Part shown: positions 23,314-32,272 of the stretch, piece after piece
Layout: every line of letters starts with the position of its first letter
How positions within the stretch are numbered: position 1 is the stretch's first letter
NCBI GenBank assembly: GCA_050692195.1
Contig: JBOGVA010000007.1
Span: 1-58,471 of the forward strand
Direction: 5' to 3'
DNA: 58,471 nucleotides
From: JBOGVA01 sp050692195
GTDB taxonomy: Bacteria > Actinomycetota > UBA4738
The notes under the pieces: generated by a model
Databases searched by the model: none
Told to the model about the DNA's origin: nothing
What the model saw: only the letters and a program-made list of their open reading frames with translations
Program-made: the position numbers and the translations under genes

Positions 23314-25125
23314 GTGGCCCAGAAGGAGCTGACCATCTCGCCCGAGGAGATCGCGGCGGCGCTGCGAAAGTACGTGGAGGGCTACGAGCCCTCCTTGGAG
23401 CGCGAGGAGATCGGGCGGGTCACCGAGGCCGGCGACGGCATCGCCCGTGTGTCCGGGCTGCCCATGGCCATGTCGAATGAGCTGCTGGAGTTCCCCGGAG
23501 GGGTGCTCGGGGTGGCGTTCAACCTGGAGGAGAACGAGATCGGGTGCATCGTCCTGGGCGAGGCGGCACACATCCAAGAGGGGGATGCGGTCAAGCAGAC
23601 CGGGCGCGTCCTCTCGGTGCCGGTGGGGGATGGGCTGCTGGGGCGGGTGGTCAACGCCCTCGGGCAGCCGGTCGACGGGAAGGGCCCGGTGCGTTCCGAG
23701 GACTCTCGCTTGCTGGAGATTCAGGCCCCCTCCGTGGTCAGCCGCCAGCCCGTCAAGGAACCGCTTCAGACCGGGGTCAAGGCGATCGACGCGATGACCC
23801 CCATAGGCCGGGGGCAGCGCGAGCTCATCATTGGTGACCGCCAGACCGGCAAGACGGCCATCGCCGTCGACGCCATCATCAACCAGCGCGAGAACTGGGC
23901 CACCGGCGACCCGAAGAAGCAGGTCAAGTGCATCTACGTGGCGGTCGGCCAGAAGGCCTCCACCGTGTCCGAGGTGGTCCAGGCCTTGGAGGAAAGCGAA
24001 GCTCTCGACTTCACCGTGGTGATCAACGCATCGGCAGCCGACCCCACGCCGTTCCAGTACATCGCTCCCTATGCGGGTGCGGCCATCGGCGCCCACTGGA
24101 TGTACCAGGGGCAGCATGCCCTGGTCGTCTACGACGACCTGTCGAAGCAGGCCACGGCCTACCGAACCATCTCGCTCCTGCTGCGCCGGCCGCCCGGCCG
24201 GGAGGCGTTCCCGGGCGACGTGTTTTACCTGCACTCGCGGCTGCTCGAAAGAGCGGCGAAGCTATCCGACGAGCTCGGAGGCGGCTCGCTCACCGCCCTC
24301 CCGATCGTTGAGACCAAGGGCGGCGACATCTCCGGCTACATCCCGACGAACGTCATCTCCATCACCGACGGCCAGATCTACTTGGAGACCGACCTGTTCA
24401 ACGCCGGAGTCCGCCCGGCGATCAACGTGGGGACCTCGGTGTCCCGGGTCGGCGGCAACGCCCAGATCAAAGCCATGAAGCAGATCGCCGGCCGCCTGCG
24501 GCTGGACCTGGCCCAGTACCGGGAGTTGGAGGCGTTCGCGGAGTTCGGATCCGAGCTGGACAAGGCTTCCCAGCAGCAGCTTGCCCGCGGCGCGCGGGTG
24601 GTGGAGATCCTGAAGCAGCCTCGGTTCGACCCCATGCCGGTGGAGCAGCAGGTCATGTCGATCTTCGCGGTTACCGCCGGGTACCTCGACCGGTTCCCGG
24701 TGGCCGACGCCAAGCGGTTCGAGGCTGAGTTCCTCCAGTACATGGAGACCCGACAGGGTGAGGTGGGCGACCACATCCGCACCGAGGGAACGCTGACCGA
24801 GGAGTTGGAAGGCAAGCTAAGGTCCGCGCTCGAGGACTTCGGCAATGCCTTCACGCCGTCCGAGGAGGCGCCCGGGAGCGCGGCAGCCGCTGGCAGGGGA
24901 ACGCCGCGCGACCTGATCAGAGAGGACATCGGCTGGGACCGGATGTCATCGGAGGATCGGGAGGAAGCAGGGGAGACCGAAGACGAATACCCGCCACCTC
25001 CCGAGGATCTGGGCAAACAGCCGCAGGTGGAAGGGTTTCAGGAGCCCGGCCAGGCCGAGCGTGAGAAAGAGTTCGTGAAGCGCGAGGGCGCGGCGGGCGA
25101 CTCCGACGTCCAGCTCCCCGGATAG
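23314..25125 (+). CDS. atpA: F1Fo ATP synthase subunit alpha with long C-terminal extension
   Basis: A 603-residue alpha subunit, longer than the usual 500-550. The core runs to about residue 514 and includes the non-catalytic P-loop GDRQTGKT (174-181), VGQKASTVSEVV and PAINVGTSVSRVGG with the arginine finger. Residues about 515-603 form an extra Glu/Pro-rich acidic tail (REEAGETEDEYPPPPED) unlike the rest of the protein. In mycobacteria a shorter alpha C-terminal extension suppresses ATP hydrolysis; a similar brake here is possible but unproven. The GTG start follows GAAGGAGG. Confidence 0.96.
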   Translation: MAQKELTISPEEIAAALRKYVEGYEPSLEREEIGRVTEAGDGIARVSGLPMAMSNELLEFPGGVLGVAFNLEENEIGCIVLGEAAHIQEGDAVKQTGRVLSVPVGDGLLGRVVNALGQPVDGKGPVRSEDSRLLEIQAPSVVSRQPVKEPLQTGVKAIDAMTPIGRGQRELIIGDRQTGKTAIAVDAIINQRENWATGDPKKQVKCIYVAVGQKASTVSEVVQALEESEALDFTVVINASAADPTPFQYIAPYAGAAIGAHWMYQGQHALVVYDDLSKQATAYRTISLLLRRPPGREAFPGDVFYLHSRLLERAAKLSDELGGGSLTALPIVETKGGDISGYIPTNVISITDGQIYLETDLFNAGVRPAINVGTSVSRVGGNAQIKAMKQIAGRLRLDLAQYRELEAFAEFGSELDKASQQQLARGARVVEILKQPRFDPMPVEQQVMSIFAVTAGYLDRFPVADAKRFEAEFLQYMETRQGEVGDHIRTEGTLTEELEGKLRSALEDFGNAFTPSEEAPGSAAAAGRGTPRDLIREDIGWDRMSSEDREEAGETEDEYPPPPEDLGKQPQVEGFQEPGQAEREKEFVKREGAAGDSDVQLPG

Positions 25126-25127
25126 CC

Positions 25128-26021
25128 ATGGGGGCGAAGCTCCGTGTCGTCCGGCGTCGGATCCGCTCCGTCCAGTCGACCATGAAGATCACAAGAGCCA
25201 TGGAGCTGATCGCCACGTCGCGCATCCTCAAGGCCCAGCAACGCGTGGAGGCGGCCCGGCCGTATGCGGAGCACTTGACGGCGGCGATGGAGGACGTGGC
25301 CCGACAGGCCGGGGGGCTGGTCCACCCGCTGCTCGAGGAGCGTGAGGATCCCAAGCGGGCGGCTGTCCTGGTGCTCTCCTCCGACCGAGGATTGGCCGGC
25401 GCGTACAACGCCAACGCGCTGAAGCGAGCCGACCAGGTCTTGTCGCGGATCCAAGGACGTGCGCTCGATACGGTGCTGTACACCGTGGGGAGGAGGGCTC
25501 AGTCGTATTTCCGATTCCGTCGAGTGCCCATGGAGAAGTCCTGGGTCGGCGTGAGCGAGGTGCCGCCATACTCGGCGGCCGAGGAGATCTCTCGCGCCAT
25601 CATCGACGCATTCGCCTCCCGCGAGGTGGACGAGTTGCACACCGTGTACACGGACTTCCGCTCGGCGTTCACGCTGCGGGTGACCGACCGGAGGTTCCTC
25701 CCGATCGCCCCCGAAGAGATCGTGCGTAAGGAGCCTGGCCCCCCCGCTGCCGACTACTTGTTCGAGCCCGAGCCCGAACACATCCTCGACTACCTTCTAC
25801 CGCAGTACGTGACGACCAAGGTATACGCGGCGATGCTGGAGTCGGCGGCGTCGGAGAACGCTGCCCGGCGCAGAGCGATGAAGGCCGCCACGGAGAACGC
25901 GCAGGACCTGATCAAGGTCCTGACCCGCGTGGCCAACCAAGCCCGGCAGGCTGAGATCACCACCGAGATCATGGAGATCGTTGGTGGGGCCGAAGGGTTG
26001 CGGAAAGCATCGGGGGAGTGA
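25128..26021 (+). CDS. atpG: F1Fo ATP synthase subunit gamma
   Basis: A 297-residue central rotor shaft. The conserved N-terminal helix reads VVRRRIRSVQSTMKITRAMELIA. The C-terminal helix is ENAQDLIKVLTRVANQARQAEITTEIMEIVGGAEGL, matching the family ending. LSSDRGLAGAYN near residue 84 is the conserved Rossmann-domain motif. The ATG is 2 nt after atpA. Confidence 0.97.
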   Translation: MGAKLRVVRRRIRSVQSTMKITRAMELIATSRILKAQQRVEAARPYAEHLTAAMEDVARQAGGLVHPLLEEREDPKRAAVLVLSSDRGLAGAYNANALKRADQVLSRIQGRALDTVLYTVGRRAQSYFRFRRVPMEKSWVGVSEVPPYSAAEEISRAIIDAFASREVDELHTVYTDFRSAFTLRVTDRRFLPIAPEEIVRKEPGPPAADYLFEPEPEHILDYLLPQYVTTKVYAAMLESAASENAARRRAMKAATENAQDLIKVLTRVANQARQAEITTEIMEIVGGAEGLRKASGE

Positions 26022-26027
26022 GTCCGA

Positions 26028-27476
26028 ATGGCTGAGGGCACCAAGGAGAACGCCAAGACGAACGGCCGCATCGTGGCGGTGATCGGCCCGGTGGTCGATG
26101 TCGAATTCCCACCCGAGGGACTGCCGGAGATCAACACGGCGCTCCGGATCGAGCGGACCTTGGGCGGGCAGACCGACACCATCACCTGCGAGGTGGCCCA
26201 GCACATCGGGGAGTCGGTGGTGCGTGCCATCGCCCTCAGGCCGACCGACGGGCTGGTCCGGGGCGCCCCAGTGCAGAACACGCGCTCGCCGATCACGGTC
26301 CCGGTCGGGAAGGGGGTCCTCGGCCACGTGTACAACGTGCTGGGTGAGCCTCTTGACGTGGACCCGAGCGAGGTCCACTTCGAGGAGCGCTGGCCGATCC
26401 ACCGGGACCCGCCGCCGTTCGAGGAGCTCGAGCCCAAGACCGAGATGTTCGAGACGGGGATCAAGGTGATCGACCTCCTCGAGCCCTATGTCCAGGGCGG
26501 CAAGATCGGGATGTTCGGCGGGGCCGGCGTGGGAAAGACCGTGATCATCCAGGAGATGATCTACCGGGTCGCCGAGCAGCACGGTGGCGTCTCCGTGTTC
26601 GCCGGGGTGGGGGAACGGACCCGCGAAGGGAACGACCTCATCCTCGAGATGCAGGAGACGGGAGTCATCAACAAGACGGCCCTGGTGTTCGGCCAGATGG
26701 ACGAACCGCCCGGCGTCCGGCTCCGCGTCGGATTGGCCGCCCTGACCATCGCCGAATATTTCCGCGACGTCGAACGGCAGGACGTGCTGCTGTTCATCGA
26801 CAACATCTTCCGGTTCGTGCAGGCGGGCTCGGAGGTGTCCACGCTGCTCGGCCGGATGCCCTCGGCGGTGGGCTACCAGCCGAACCTGGCGGATGAGATG
26901 GGCGAGCTCCAGGAGCGGATCACCTCGACGAAGGGGCGGTCGATCACTTCGCTGCAGGCCATCTACGTGCCGGCCGACGACATCACCGACCCGGCCCCAC
27001 ACACCACGTTCGCCCACCTGGACGCCACCACGGTCCTCTCGCGCCAGATCGTCGAGCTCGGGATCTATCCGGCGGTGGACCCCCTGGACTCCACGTCGCG
27101 GATCCTCGACGCCCGATATATCGGCGAGGAGCACTACGAGACCGCCCGGCGCGTGCAGGAGATCCTTCAGCGGTACAAGGACCTCCAGGACATCATCGCC
27201 ATCCTCGGGATCGACGAGCTGTCCGAGGAGGACAAGGTCATCGTGGCCAGAGCCAGGAAGATCCAGAAGTTCCTGTCCCAGCCGTTCTTCGTGGCCCAGC
27301 AGTTCACCGGGATCGAAGGCAAATACGTCCCGGTCGACGAGACCATCGCCTCCTTCAAGGCTCTGGCCGAGGGCGAGTACGACCACCTGCCCGAGCAGGC
27401 GTTCTACATGGTGGGGGGAATCGAGGAGGCGGTGGCCCAGGGCGAGGAGCTGGCCAAAGCCGGCGTCGAGGCCTAG
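26028..27476 (+). CDS. atpD: F1Fo ATP synthase subunit beta
   Basis: A 482-residue catalytic subunit. The Walker A motif is GGAGVGKT at 164-171, the catalytic Glu/Arg loop is GVGERTREGNDL, Walker B is DVLLFIDNIFRFVQAGSEVS, and the DELSEED loop is present as DELSEEDK. About ten extra N-terminal residues (MAEGTKENAK) precede the beta barrel. It is 6 nt after atpG and 2 nt before atpC. Confidence 0.98.
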   Translation: MAEGTKENAKTNGRIVAVIGPVVDVEFPPEGLPEINTALRIERTLGGQTDTITCEVAQHIGESVVRAIALRPTDGLVRGAPVQNTRSPITVPVGKGVLGHVYNVLGEPLDVDPSEVHFEERWPIHRDPPPFEELEPKTEMFETGIKVIDLLEPYVQGGKIGMFGGAGVGKTVIIQEMIYRVAEQHGGVSVFAGVGERTREGNDLILEMQETGVINKTALVFGQMDEPPGVRLRVGLAALTIAEYFRDVERQDVLLFIDNIFRFVQAGSEVSTLLGRMPSAVGYQPNLADEMGELQERITSTKGRSITSLQAIYVPADDITDPAPHTTFAHLDATTVLSRQIVELGIYPAVDPLDSTSRILDARYIGEEHYETARRVQEILQRYKDLQDIIAILGIDELSEEDKVIVARARKIQKFLSQPFFVAQQFTGIEGKYVPVDETIASFKALAEGEYDHLPEQAFYMVGGIEEAVAQGEELAKAGVEA

Positions 27477-27478
27477 CC

Positions 27479-27877
27479 GTGCCCGGCACGCTCGAGGTCC
27501 ATCTGGTCACGCCGCAGAGGGAAGTCTGGTCCGGCCAGGCCGACATGGTGATCGCCCGCGGGACCGAGGGCGAGGTCGGAATCCTGGCCGGCCACGCGCC
27601 GATGCTGATCCGCCTGGACATCGGGTGGCTCCGGATCAAGCACGACGGGTCCGAGGAGAAAGCCGTCGTCGACGGGGGGTTCATGCACGTGACGACCGGA
27701 CAAGGCGTGACCCGGGTCGACGTCATCGCCGATGGTGCCGAGCTGGCCCACGAGATCGACGTTCGGGCGGCCGAGCATCGAGCCCAGGAGCTGGAGCGAC
27801 GCCTCGAGCACAAGGATGACGCGGGCATCCGATCCGAGCTGTCCAAGGCCATGGCTCGAGCGAGCCTGCGTCGCTGA
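27479..27877 (+). CDS. atpC: F1Fo ATP synthase subunit epsilon
   Basis: A 132-residue subunit: an N-terminal beta sandwich (LEVHLVTPQREVWSGQADMV, EVGILAGHAPMLI) and a C-terminal pair of helices (VRAAEHRAQELERRLEHKDDAGIRSELSKA, as two segments). It regulates ATP hydrolysis. The GTG start lies 2 nt after atpD. It is the last gene of the atp operon; the 35-nt gap to murA has no clear terminator hairpin. Confidence 0.95.
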   Translation: MPGTLEVHLVTPQREVWSGQADMVIARGTEGEVGILAGHAPMLIRLDIGWLRIKHDGSEEKAVVDGGFMHVTTGQGVTRVDVIADGAELAHEIDVRAAEHRAQELERRLEHKDDAGIRSELSKAMARASLRR

Positions 27878-27900
27878 GCCTCCTGGTCTCGGATCGGCCC

Positions 27901-27906
27901 TAGAAT
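27901..27906 (+). promoter_or_regulatory. -10 box TAGAAT, leaderless murA
   Basis: TAGAAT ends 6 nt before the murA ATG and no Shine-Dalgarno is present, the layout of a leaderless transcript. Confidence 0.5.
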
Positions 27907-27912
27907 CCGGCC

Positions 27913-29184
27913 ATGGATCGGCTGCTGGTCACAGGGGGAAGGCGGCTGCGGGGGTCAGTCCGCATCAACGGGGCCAAGAACTCCGCGCTCAAGCTCATGG
28001 CCGCCTCCCTGCTGGCGGACGGCGCCACGGTTATCGACAACGTCCCCCGCATCGTGGACTGCTTCACAATGGCCGAGGTGCTCGAGCACCTGGGGGCGCG
28101 AGTCACGTGGGAGGACTCGACCGTTACCGTCGATACCTCTGGCGCCGAAGGGATCGAGACGCCGTACGAGTTGGTGAGGAAGATGCGGGCGTCGATCGTC
28201 GTCCTGGGGCCACTGCTCGCTCGCCACGGTCGTGCTCGGGTCGCCATGCCGGGAGGCTGCAACATCGGGTCGCGGAAGATCGACCTGCACCTGAAGGGAT
28301 TCGAGCGGATGGGCGTGGAGTTCTCCTACGAGCACGGTTACCTCGATGCGAAGGCCCCGTCTCTCCGGGGCGTGCTCGTCTCGCTCGACTTTCCCAGCGT
28401 GGGCGCTACCGAGAATCTACTGATGGCCGCCGTCGCGGCATCCGGAGAGACGGTCATCGAGAACGCCGCGCGGGAGCCCGAGATCCAGGACCTGGCGAAC
28501 ATGCTGATCGAGATGGGTGCCGGGATCGAGGGAGTGGGGAGCACCTCGATCCAGATGCAGGGTGTGGAGAACTTCCGCCCCGTGCGTCACCGGGTCGTAC
28601 CGGATCGGATCGAGGCCGGAACCTACGCCCTCGCCGCTTGCGTCACCGGCGGCGAGGTCCACTTGGCGGACGCCCGAGCCGACCACCTGGACCTGGTTCT
28701 GGACAAGCTAGGGGAGGCTGGTGCCGACATCCACATAGAGGAAGACGGCTTCAGGGTCGGCATGGACGACCGGCCATCGGCCGTGGACCTGGTCACCCTT
28801 CCCTTCCCTGGATTCCCGACCGACCTCCAGCCGCAGATGATGGCCTTCCTGTCCCTGGCGCGCGGGACCAGCATCCTGACGGAGAACGTGTTCGAGAGCC
28901 GGTTCATGTTCGTGGATGAGCTGAATCGGATGGGTGCCGACATTCGGACGGAGGGCCACCACGCCGTGGTCCGCGGGGTCGAGCGGCTTTCGGCGGCTCC
29001 GGTTCGCGCCTTGGACATCCGAGCGGGCGCGGCGATGGTCGTGGCGGGCCTCGCCGCCGACGGCGTGACGGAGATCTCGAATCTCTACCACGTCGACCGG
29101 GGCTACCAGAATCTCGACGGCAACCTGGCACGGCTTGGTGCCGAAGTCCGCCGGGAGCCCTCGCCGTGGCCCGCCCTCGCCTGA
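27913..29184 (+). CDS. murA: UDP-N-acetylglucosamine 1-carboxyvinyltransferase
   Basis: A 423-residue first committed enzyme of peptidoglycan synthesis, transferring enolpyruvate from PEP to UDP-GlcNAc. The PEP-binding Lys lies in NGAKNSALKLMAAS (19-32). The catalytic residue is Cys116 in AMPGGCNIGSRKID, so the enzyme should be fosfomycin-sensitive, unlike the Asp form of mycobacteria. FPTDLQPQMMA is the conserved substrate loop. Its 3' end overlaps the next gene by 19 nt. Confidence 0.96.
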   Translation: MDRLLVTGGRRLRGSVRINGAKNSALKLMAASLLADGATVIDNVPRIVDCFTMAEVLEHLGARVTWEDSTVTVDTSGAEGIETPYELVRKMRASIVVLGPLLARHGRARVAMPGGCNIGSRKIDLHLKGFERMGVEFSYEHGYLDAKAPSLRGVLVSLDFPSVGATENLLMAAVAASGETVIENAAREPEIQDLANMLIEMGAGIEGVGSTSIQMQGVENFRPVRHRVVPDRIEAGTYALAACVTGGEVHLADARADHLDLVLDKLGEAGADIHIEEDGFRVGMDDRPSAVDLVTLPFPGFPTDLQPQMMAFLSLARGTSILTENVFESRFMFVDELNRMGADIRTEGHHAVVRGVERLSAAPVRALDIRAGAAMVVAGLAADGVTEISNLYHVDRGYQNLDGNLARLGAEVRREPSPWPALA

Positions 29185-31091
29185 CGAGAGGGTCCAGGAG
29201 AGTCTGGGCGGGCCTTCTCCTGGCGCTTCTGGCAGGTCTTCCGCTGCCGTTGTCGCCTCGTGCGGCAGGCGGCCAGGCGGAGCGTGCGCTCCGCGCCGGA
29301 ACCGTGGTCCTGTTTCTCGTGGACAACGTCTCCTTCGAGGAGATGATGGCCGTGCCGGAGTTCCGCCGTCTCTCTCGGGCAGGGGGCGCGGGCTTGATGA
29401 CGTCGAGAATGCCCGCCGGCCCCGTTCGGACGTCGAGTGTCGAGACGATCCTGGCGGGGGCGAACGAGGGGGACTCCGGAGCCATGACGAGAGCGCTTCA
29501 GGCGCACGAGATATCGATGTGCGTCCTGTCCTCCATGAACCCCCGCTCCGTGCGGTGCCCGTCCTCCTCTCTGGTCACGGATTCCGACGCTCTGGTCATG
29601 GTCACTTCTGTGGCGATGGGCAACGCGGAGGGGCGCCGGGCAGCTGCGCGATTGCTCGGTGACCTTGTCGGAGATCTGTCTATCCCCCGGACCCTGGTCC
29701 TTGCCGTGTCGCTCGGGCCTTCCGCCGCGATGGATCTGGCCGGCGACGAGGTGATGCCCGTCGTGATGGCGCAGGGACCTTCCCCGCAGATCTTGTCGGG
29801 CAGAGGTCCTGAGAAGGCGCTGACCTCCGACACCACTCGCCGGGATGGGCTCGTGTCCAACGTCGACGTGGCCCCCACGATCCTCGACTTCTTCGGCGTA
29901 TCGATCCCGCCCGAGATTGAGGGGCAACCGATCAGGGTCGCCGAGTCCGCCGCACCATTCGATCTCCACCAGCGGCACCTGGAGCAGAGGAGGATCCGCG
30001 TTCCGATCCAGGTCGGCGAGGTCTCGTTCATCGCGGTCCTGGGGGTCATGGCGATCGGTGCTCTGATCGTCCTGGCTGCCCGGGGCAGCCTGCCCTCCAA
30101 CGTGGCGCGCGCCATGCGACTCCTGGCTCTCTGTGGAATGGCCCTTCCCATCCCCTTGCTGATGGGCGGCATCCTCCCCAGGCTGACCTACTGGGTCGTC
30201 ATTCCGTTTCTGGTTCTGTCGGTGCTGGGGCTGGCCGGCCTGTCGCTGGCGGCCCGATGGTCAAGGCCGGTCGGACCGCTGTCGTTCCTCGGCGCCGTCG
30301 GGCTCGGCGTGCTCCTGGTCGACGCGCTTCTCGGTTGGCGGGGCGCTCGTATCCCCCTGCTCGGAGGGACCATGTTCGAGGGGGTGAGGTTCTACGGGTT
30401 GCCCAACGCCTTTACCGCCCTCTTGCTGGCAAGCACGCTCTTCGTAGCGTTCCGGCTGGACCCGTTCGGTGGCTTGCTGCTCCTGCTGGGCGCCGGGCTG
30501 TTCGCGGGATTCCCGGGGCTGGGGGCCGACATCGGCGGCTCGATCACGCTGTTCACCGCGGCCGGCCTGTGGTGGGTGCTCCGGACGCGTCCGAGATTGG
30601 GACTGAGGGAGCTGGCGCTCGCCGGGGGCGTCGTCGCCATCGGGCTGGCCGTGGTCCTCCTGGCCCATCGGTATCTGGCCGGGGCGGCAACGCATGCCTC
30701 GAGGTTTGTGGACGAGACGGGAACGACAGGGGAGGCTGCGCGGGCCTTCCTCGACCGGCTGGAAGGGGGCTTCCGGATGCTGAACGAGACTCCCCCCGCA
30801 TACATCCCGCTCCTGGGCCTGCCCATCATCCTGTGGCTCCTTCTCGCTCGACCGGGGCCCATCGGTCGGGGGCTCGACCTGGCCGGCCGAGCCTGGCGTG
30901 ACGTCCTGGTCGTTCTGGTTGTCTCGGGCATCGTGGCGTTTTTCGTCAACGACACCGGCGTCGCCGCGGCCGGCCCGGTGTTCCTCTACGCCATGGCCGG
31001 CATCGTCTATCCGGCTTTGGTGATTGGAGGGCAAGGGCGGCGGCGCGTAGCGGGGGAGGCCCCCGCCGAGAGGAGCCTGGATTCGCCGTGA
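29166..31091 (+). CDS. AlkP-superfamily-like ectodomain fused to a polytopic membrane domain
   Basis: A 641-residue protein. A signal-anchor (about 12-32) is followed by an extracytoplasmic domain of about 240 residues. This has a VVLFLVDNVSFEEMM start and a DGLVSNVDVAPTILDFFGV ending, as in alkaline phosphatase/sulfatase-like proteins. The usual metal-site HxD signatures are not obvious, so it may be inactive or divergent. Residues about 285-625 form about ten membrane helices. The GTG start overlaps murA and the stop overlaps the deacetylase gene. A cell-envelope role, such as modifying an anchored glycopolymer, is suggested by murA but not shown. Confidence 0.7.
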   Translation: MARPRLTRGSRRVWAGLLLALLAGLPLPLSPRAAGGQAERALRAGTVVLFLVDNVSFEEMMAVPEFRRLSRAGGAGLMTSRMPAGPVRTSSVETILAGANEGDSGAMTRALQAHEISMCVLSSMNPRSVRCPSSSLVTDSDALVMVTSVAMGNAEGRRAAARLLGDLVGDLSIPRTLVLAVSLGPSAAMDLAGDEVMPVVMAQGPSPQILSGRGPEKALTSDTTRRDGLVSNVDVAPTILDFFGVSIPPEIEGQPIRVAESAAPFDLHQRHLEQRRIRVPIQVGEVSFIAVLGVMAIGALIVLAARGSLPSNVARAMRLLALCGMALPIPLLMGGILPRLTYWVVIPFLVLSVLGLAGLSLAARWSRPVGPLSFLGAVGLGVLLVDALLGWRGARIPLLGGTMFEGVRFYGLPNAFTALLLASTLFVAFRLDPFGGLLLLLGAGLFAGFPGLGADIGGSITLFTAAGLWWVLRTRPRLGLRELALAGGVVAIGLAVVLLAHRYLAGAATHASRFVDETGTTGEAARAFLDRLEGGFRMLNETPPAYIPLLGLPIILWLLLARPGPIGRGLDLAGRAWRDVLVVLVVSGIVAFFVNDTGVAAAGPVFLYAMAGIVYPALVIGGQGRRRVAGEAPAERSLDSP

Positions 31092-32239
31092 GCGAACGCG
31101 TCGAGCTGGTGTGGTATGGGGACGACGCGCCGTGGTACGACCACGGGCCGCAGCACCCGTTGAGGCCCGCGCGAGTCATCCTGACGCGGGAGCTGATCCA
31201 TGCCTACGGGATCGTTGACGGTACCCGGGTCGCCGAGACCACGGCGCGAGATGCCACGCGCGAGGAGATACTGCTGGTCCACACGGAGCGTTACCTCGAT
31301 GCGGTCAGCCGGGCGGGCCACGGAGAGAACGGGCCCTGGTGGGAGTTCGGCTTCGGCCCTGGGGACAACCCCATGTTCGAGCACATGCACGAGGCTTCCG
31401 CCCGCGTCGCCGGCGCCTCGGTGGTGGCGGCGGAAGCCGTGCTCTCCGGCCGAGCGGAGCACGCCTTCAACCCGGCGGGCGGCCTGCACCACGCCATGCC
31501 GGAGCGTGCCAGCGGCTTCTGCGTGTACGACGACCCTGCGATCGCCATCGCCTGGATGCTCCAGAAGGGGATGGAGCGGATCGCCTACGTGGATGTGGAC
31601 GTTCACCACGGCGATGGCCCTCAGGCTGTCTTCTACGGCGACCCTCGGGTCCTGACGATCTCGCTCCACCAGTTCGGCTGGTCCTTCTTCCCCGGAACAG
31701 GGTCCGTGCAGGAGGTGGGGTCCGGAGACGCTCGGGGCACCAAGGTCAACGTCCCCCTTGCGCCGAATACGGCGGACGAAGGATGGCTTCGAGCCTTCCA
31801 GGAGATCGTCCCTCCCCTGGTCGACAAATGGCGGCCCGACGTGCTGGTCACTCAGCTCGGTTGCGATACCCACCACACCGACCCCCTGGCAGAGCTCTGC
31901 CTGACCACCGCTGCGTACCGCCGGACCGGTGAGATGCTCCACCAACTGGCCCACGAGACCGCCGGGGGCCGCTGGGTGGCCACCGGAGGTGGCGGCTACC
32001 AGTGGGCCAGGGTCGTCCCCCGCGCCTGGACCATCTACTTCGCCGAGATGGCGGAGGCCGCGATCCCGGATGAGATCCCCCCTCCCTGGATCGAGAGGGC
32101 CGAGAGTGAGGGGGCCGGCGGGGTGCCGCGCCGGCTTTCGGAGCCACCCGTCGTCCCCCCGGGAGGGGGAGCCGACGTGGCCGGGGTCGTTCAAGAGGTC
32201 AAGCGGACGATCTTTCCCTTCCACGGCCTCGCCGAGTAG
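31088..32239 (+). CDS. AcuC-like class II/I histone deacetylase family protein
   Basis: A 383-residue arginase-fold zinc deacetylase. The zinc ligands are visible in YVDVDVHHGDGPQ (Asp, His) and QLGCDTHHTDPLAE (Asp). The catalytic tyrosine is in GGGGYQWARVVPRAW, and the N-terminal HPLRPARV motif is that of AcuC proteins. It probably deacetylates lysines of proteins such as acetyl-CoA synthetase; polyamine deacetylase is an alternative. The GTG start overlaps the preceding stop by 4 nt, and it is convergent with the cyclase gene. The C-terminal 40 residues are Pro/Gly-rich. Confidence 0.88.
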   Translation: MSERVELVWYGDDAPWYDHGPQHPLRPARVILTRELIHAYGIVDGTRVAETTARDATREEILLVHTERYLDAVSRAGHGENGPWWEFGFGPGDNPMFEHMHEASARVAGASVVAAEAVLSGRAEHAFNPAGGLHHAMPERASGFCVYDDPAIAIAWMLQKGMERIAYVDVDVHHGDGPQAVFYGDPRVLTISLHQFGWSFFPGTGSVQEVGSGDARGTKVNVPLAPNTADEGWLRAFQEIVPPLVDKWRPDVLVTQLGCDTHHTDPLAELCLTTAAYRRTGEMLHQLAHETAGGRWVATGGGGYQWARVVPRAWTIYFAEMAEAAIPDEIPPPWIERAESEGAGGVPRRLSEPPVVPPGGGADVAGVVQEVKRTIFPFHGLAE

Positions 32240-32272
32240 GCGCTCGCCGATCGGAAGCGACCGTGGGCACCC

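Noticed and set aside
22120..24234. 704-residue antisense frame over atpF-atpH-atpA
   Set aside because: Lies opposite three certain ATP synthase genes and has no protein-like features.
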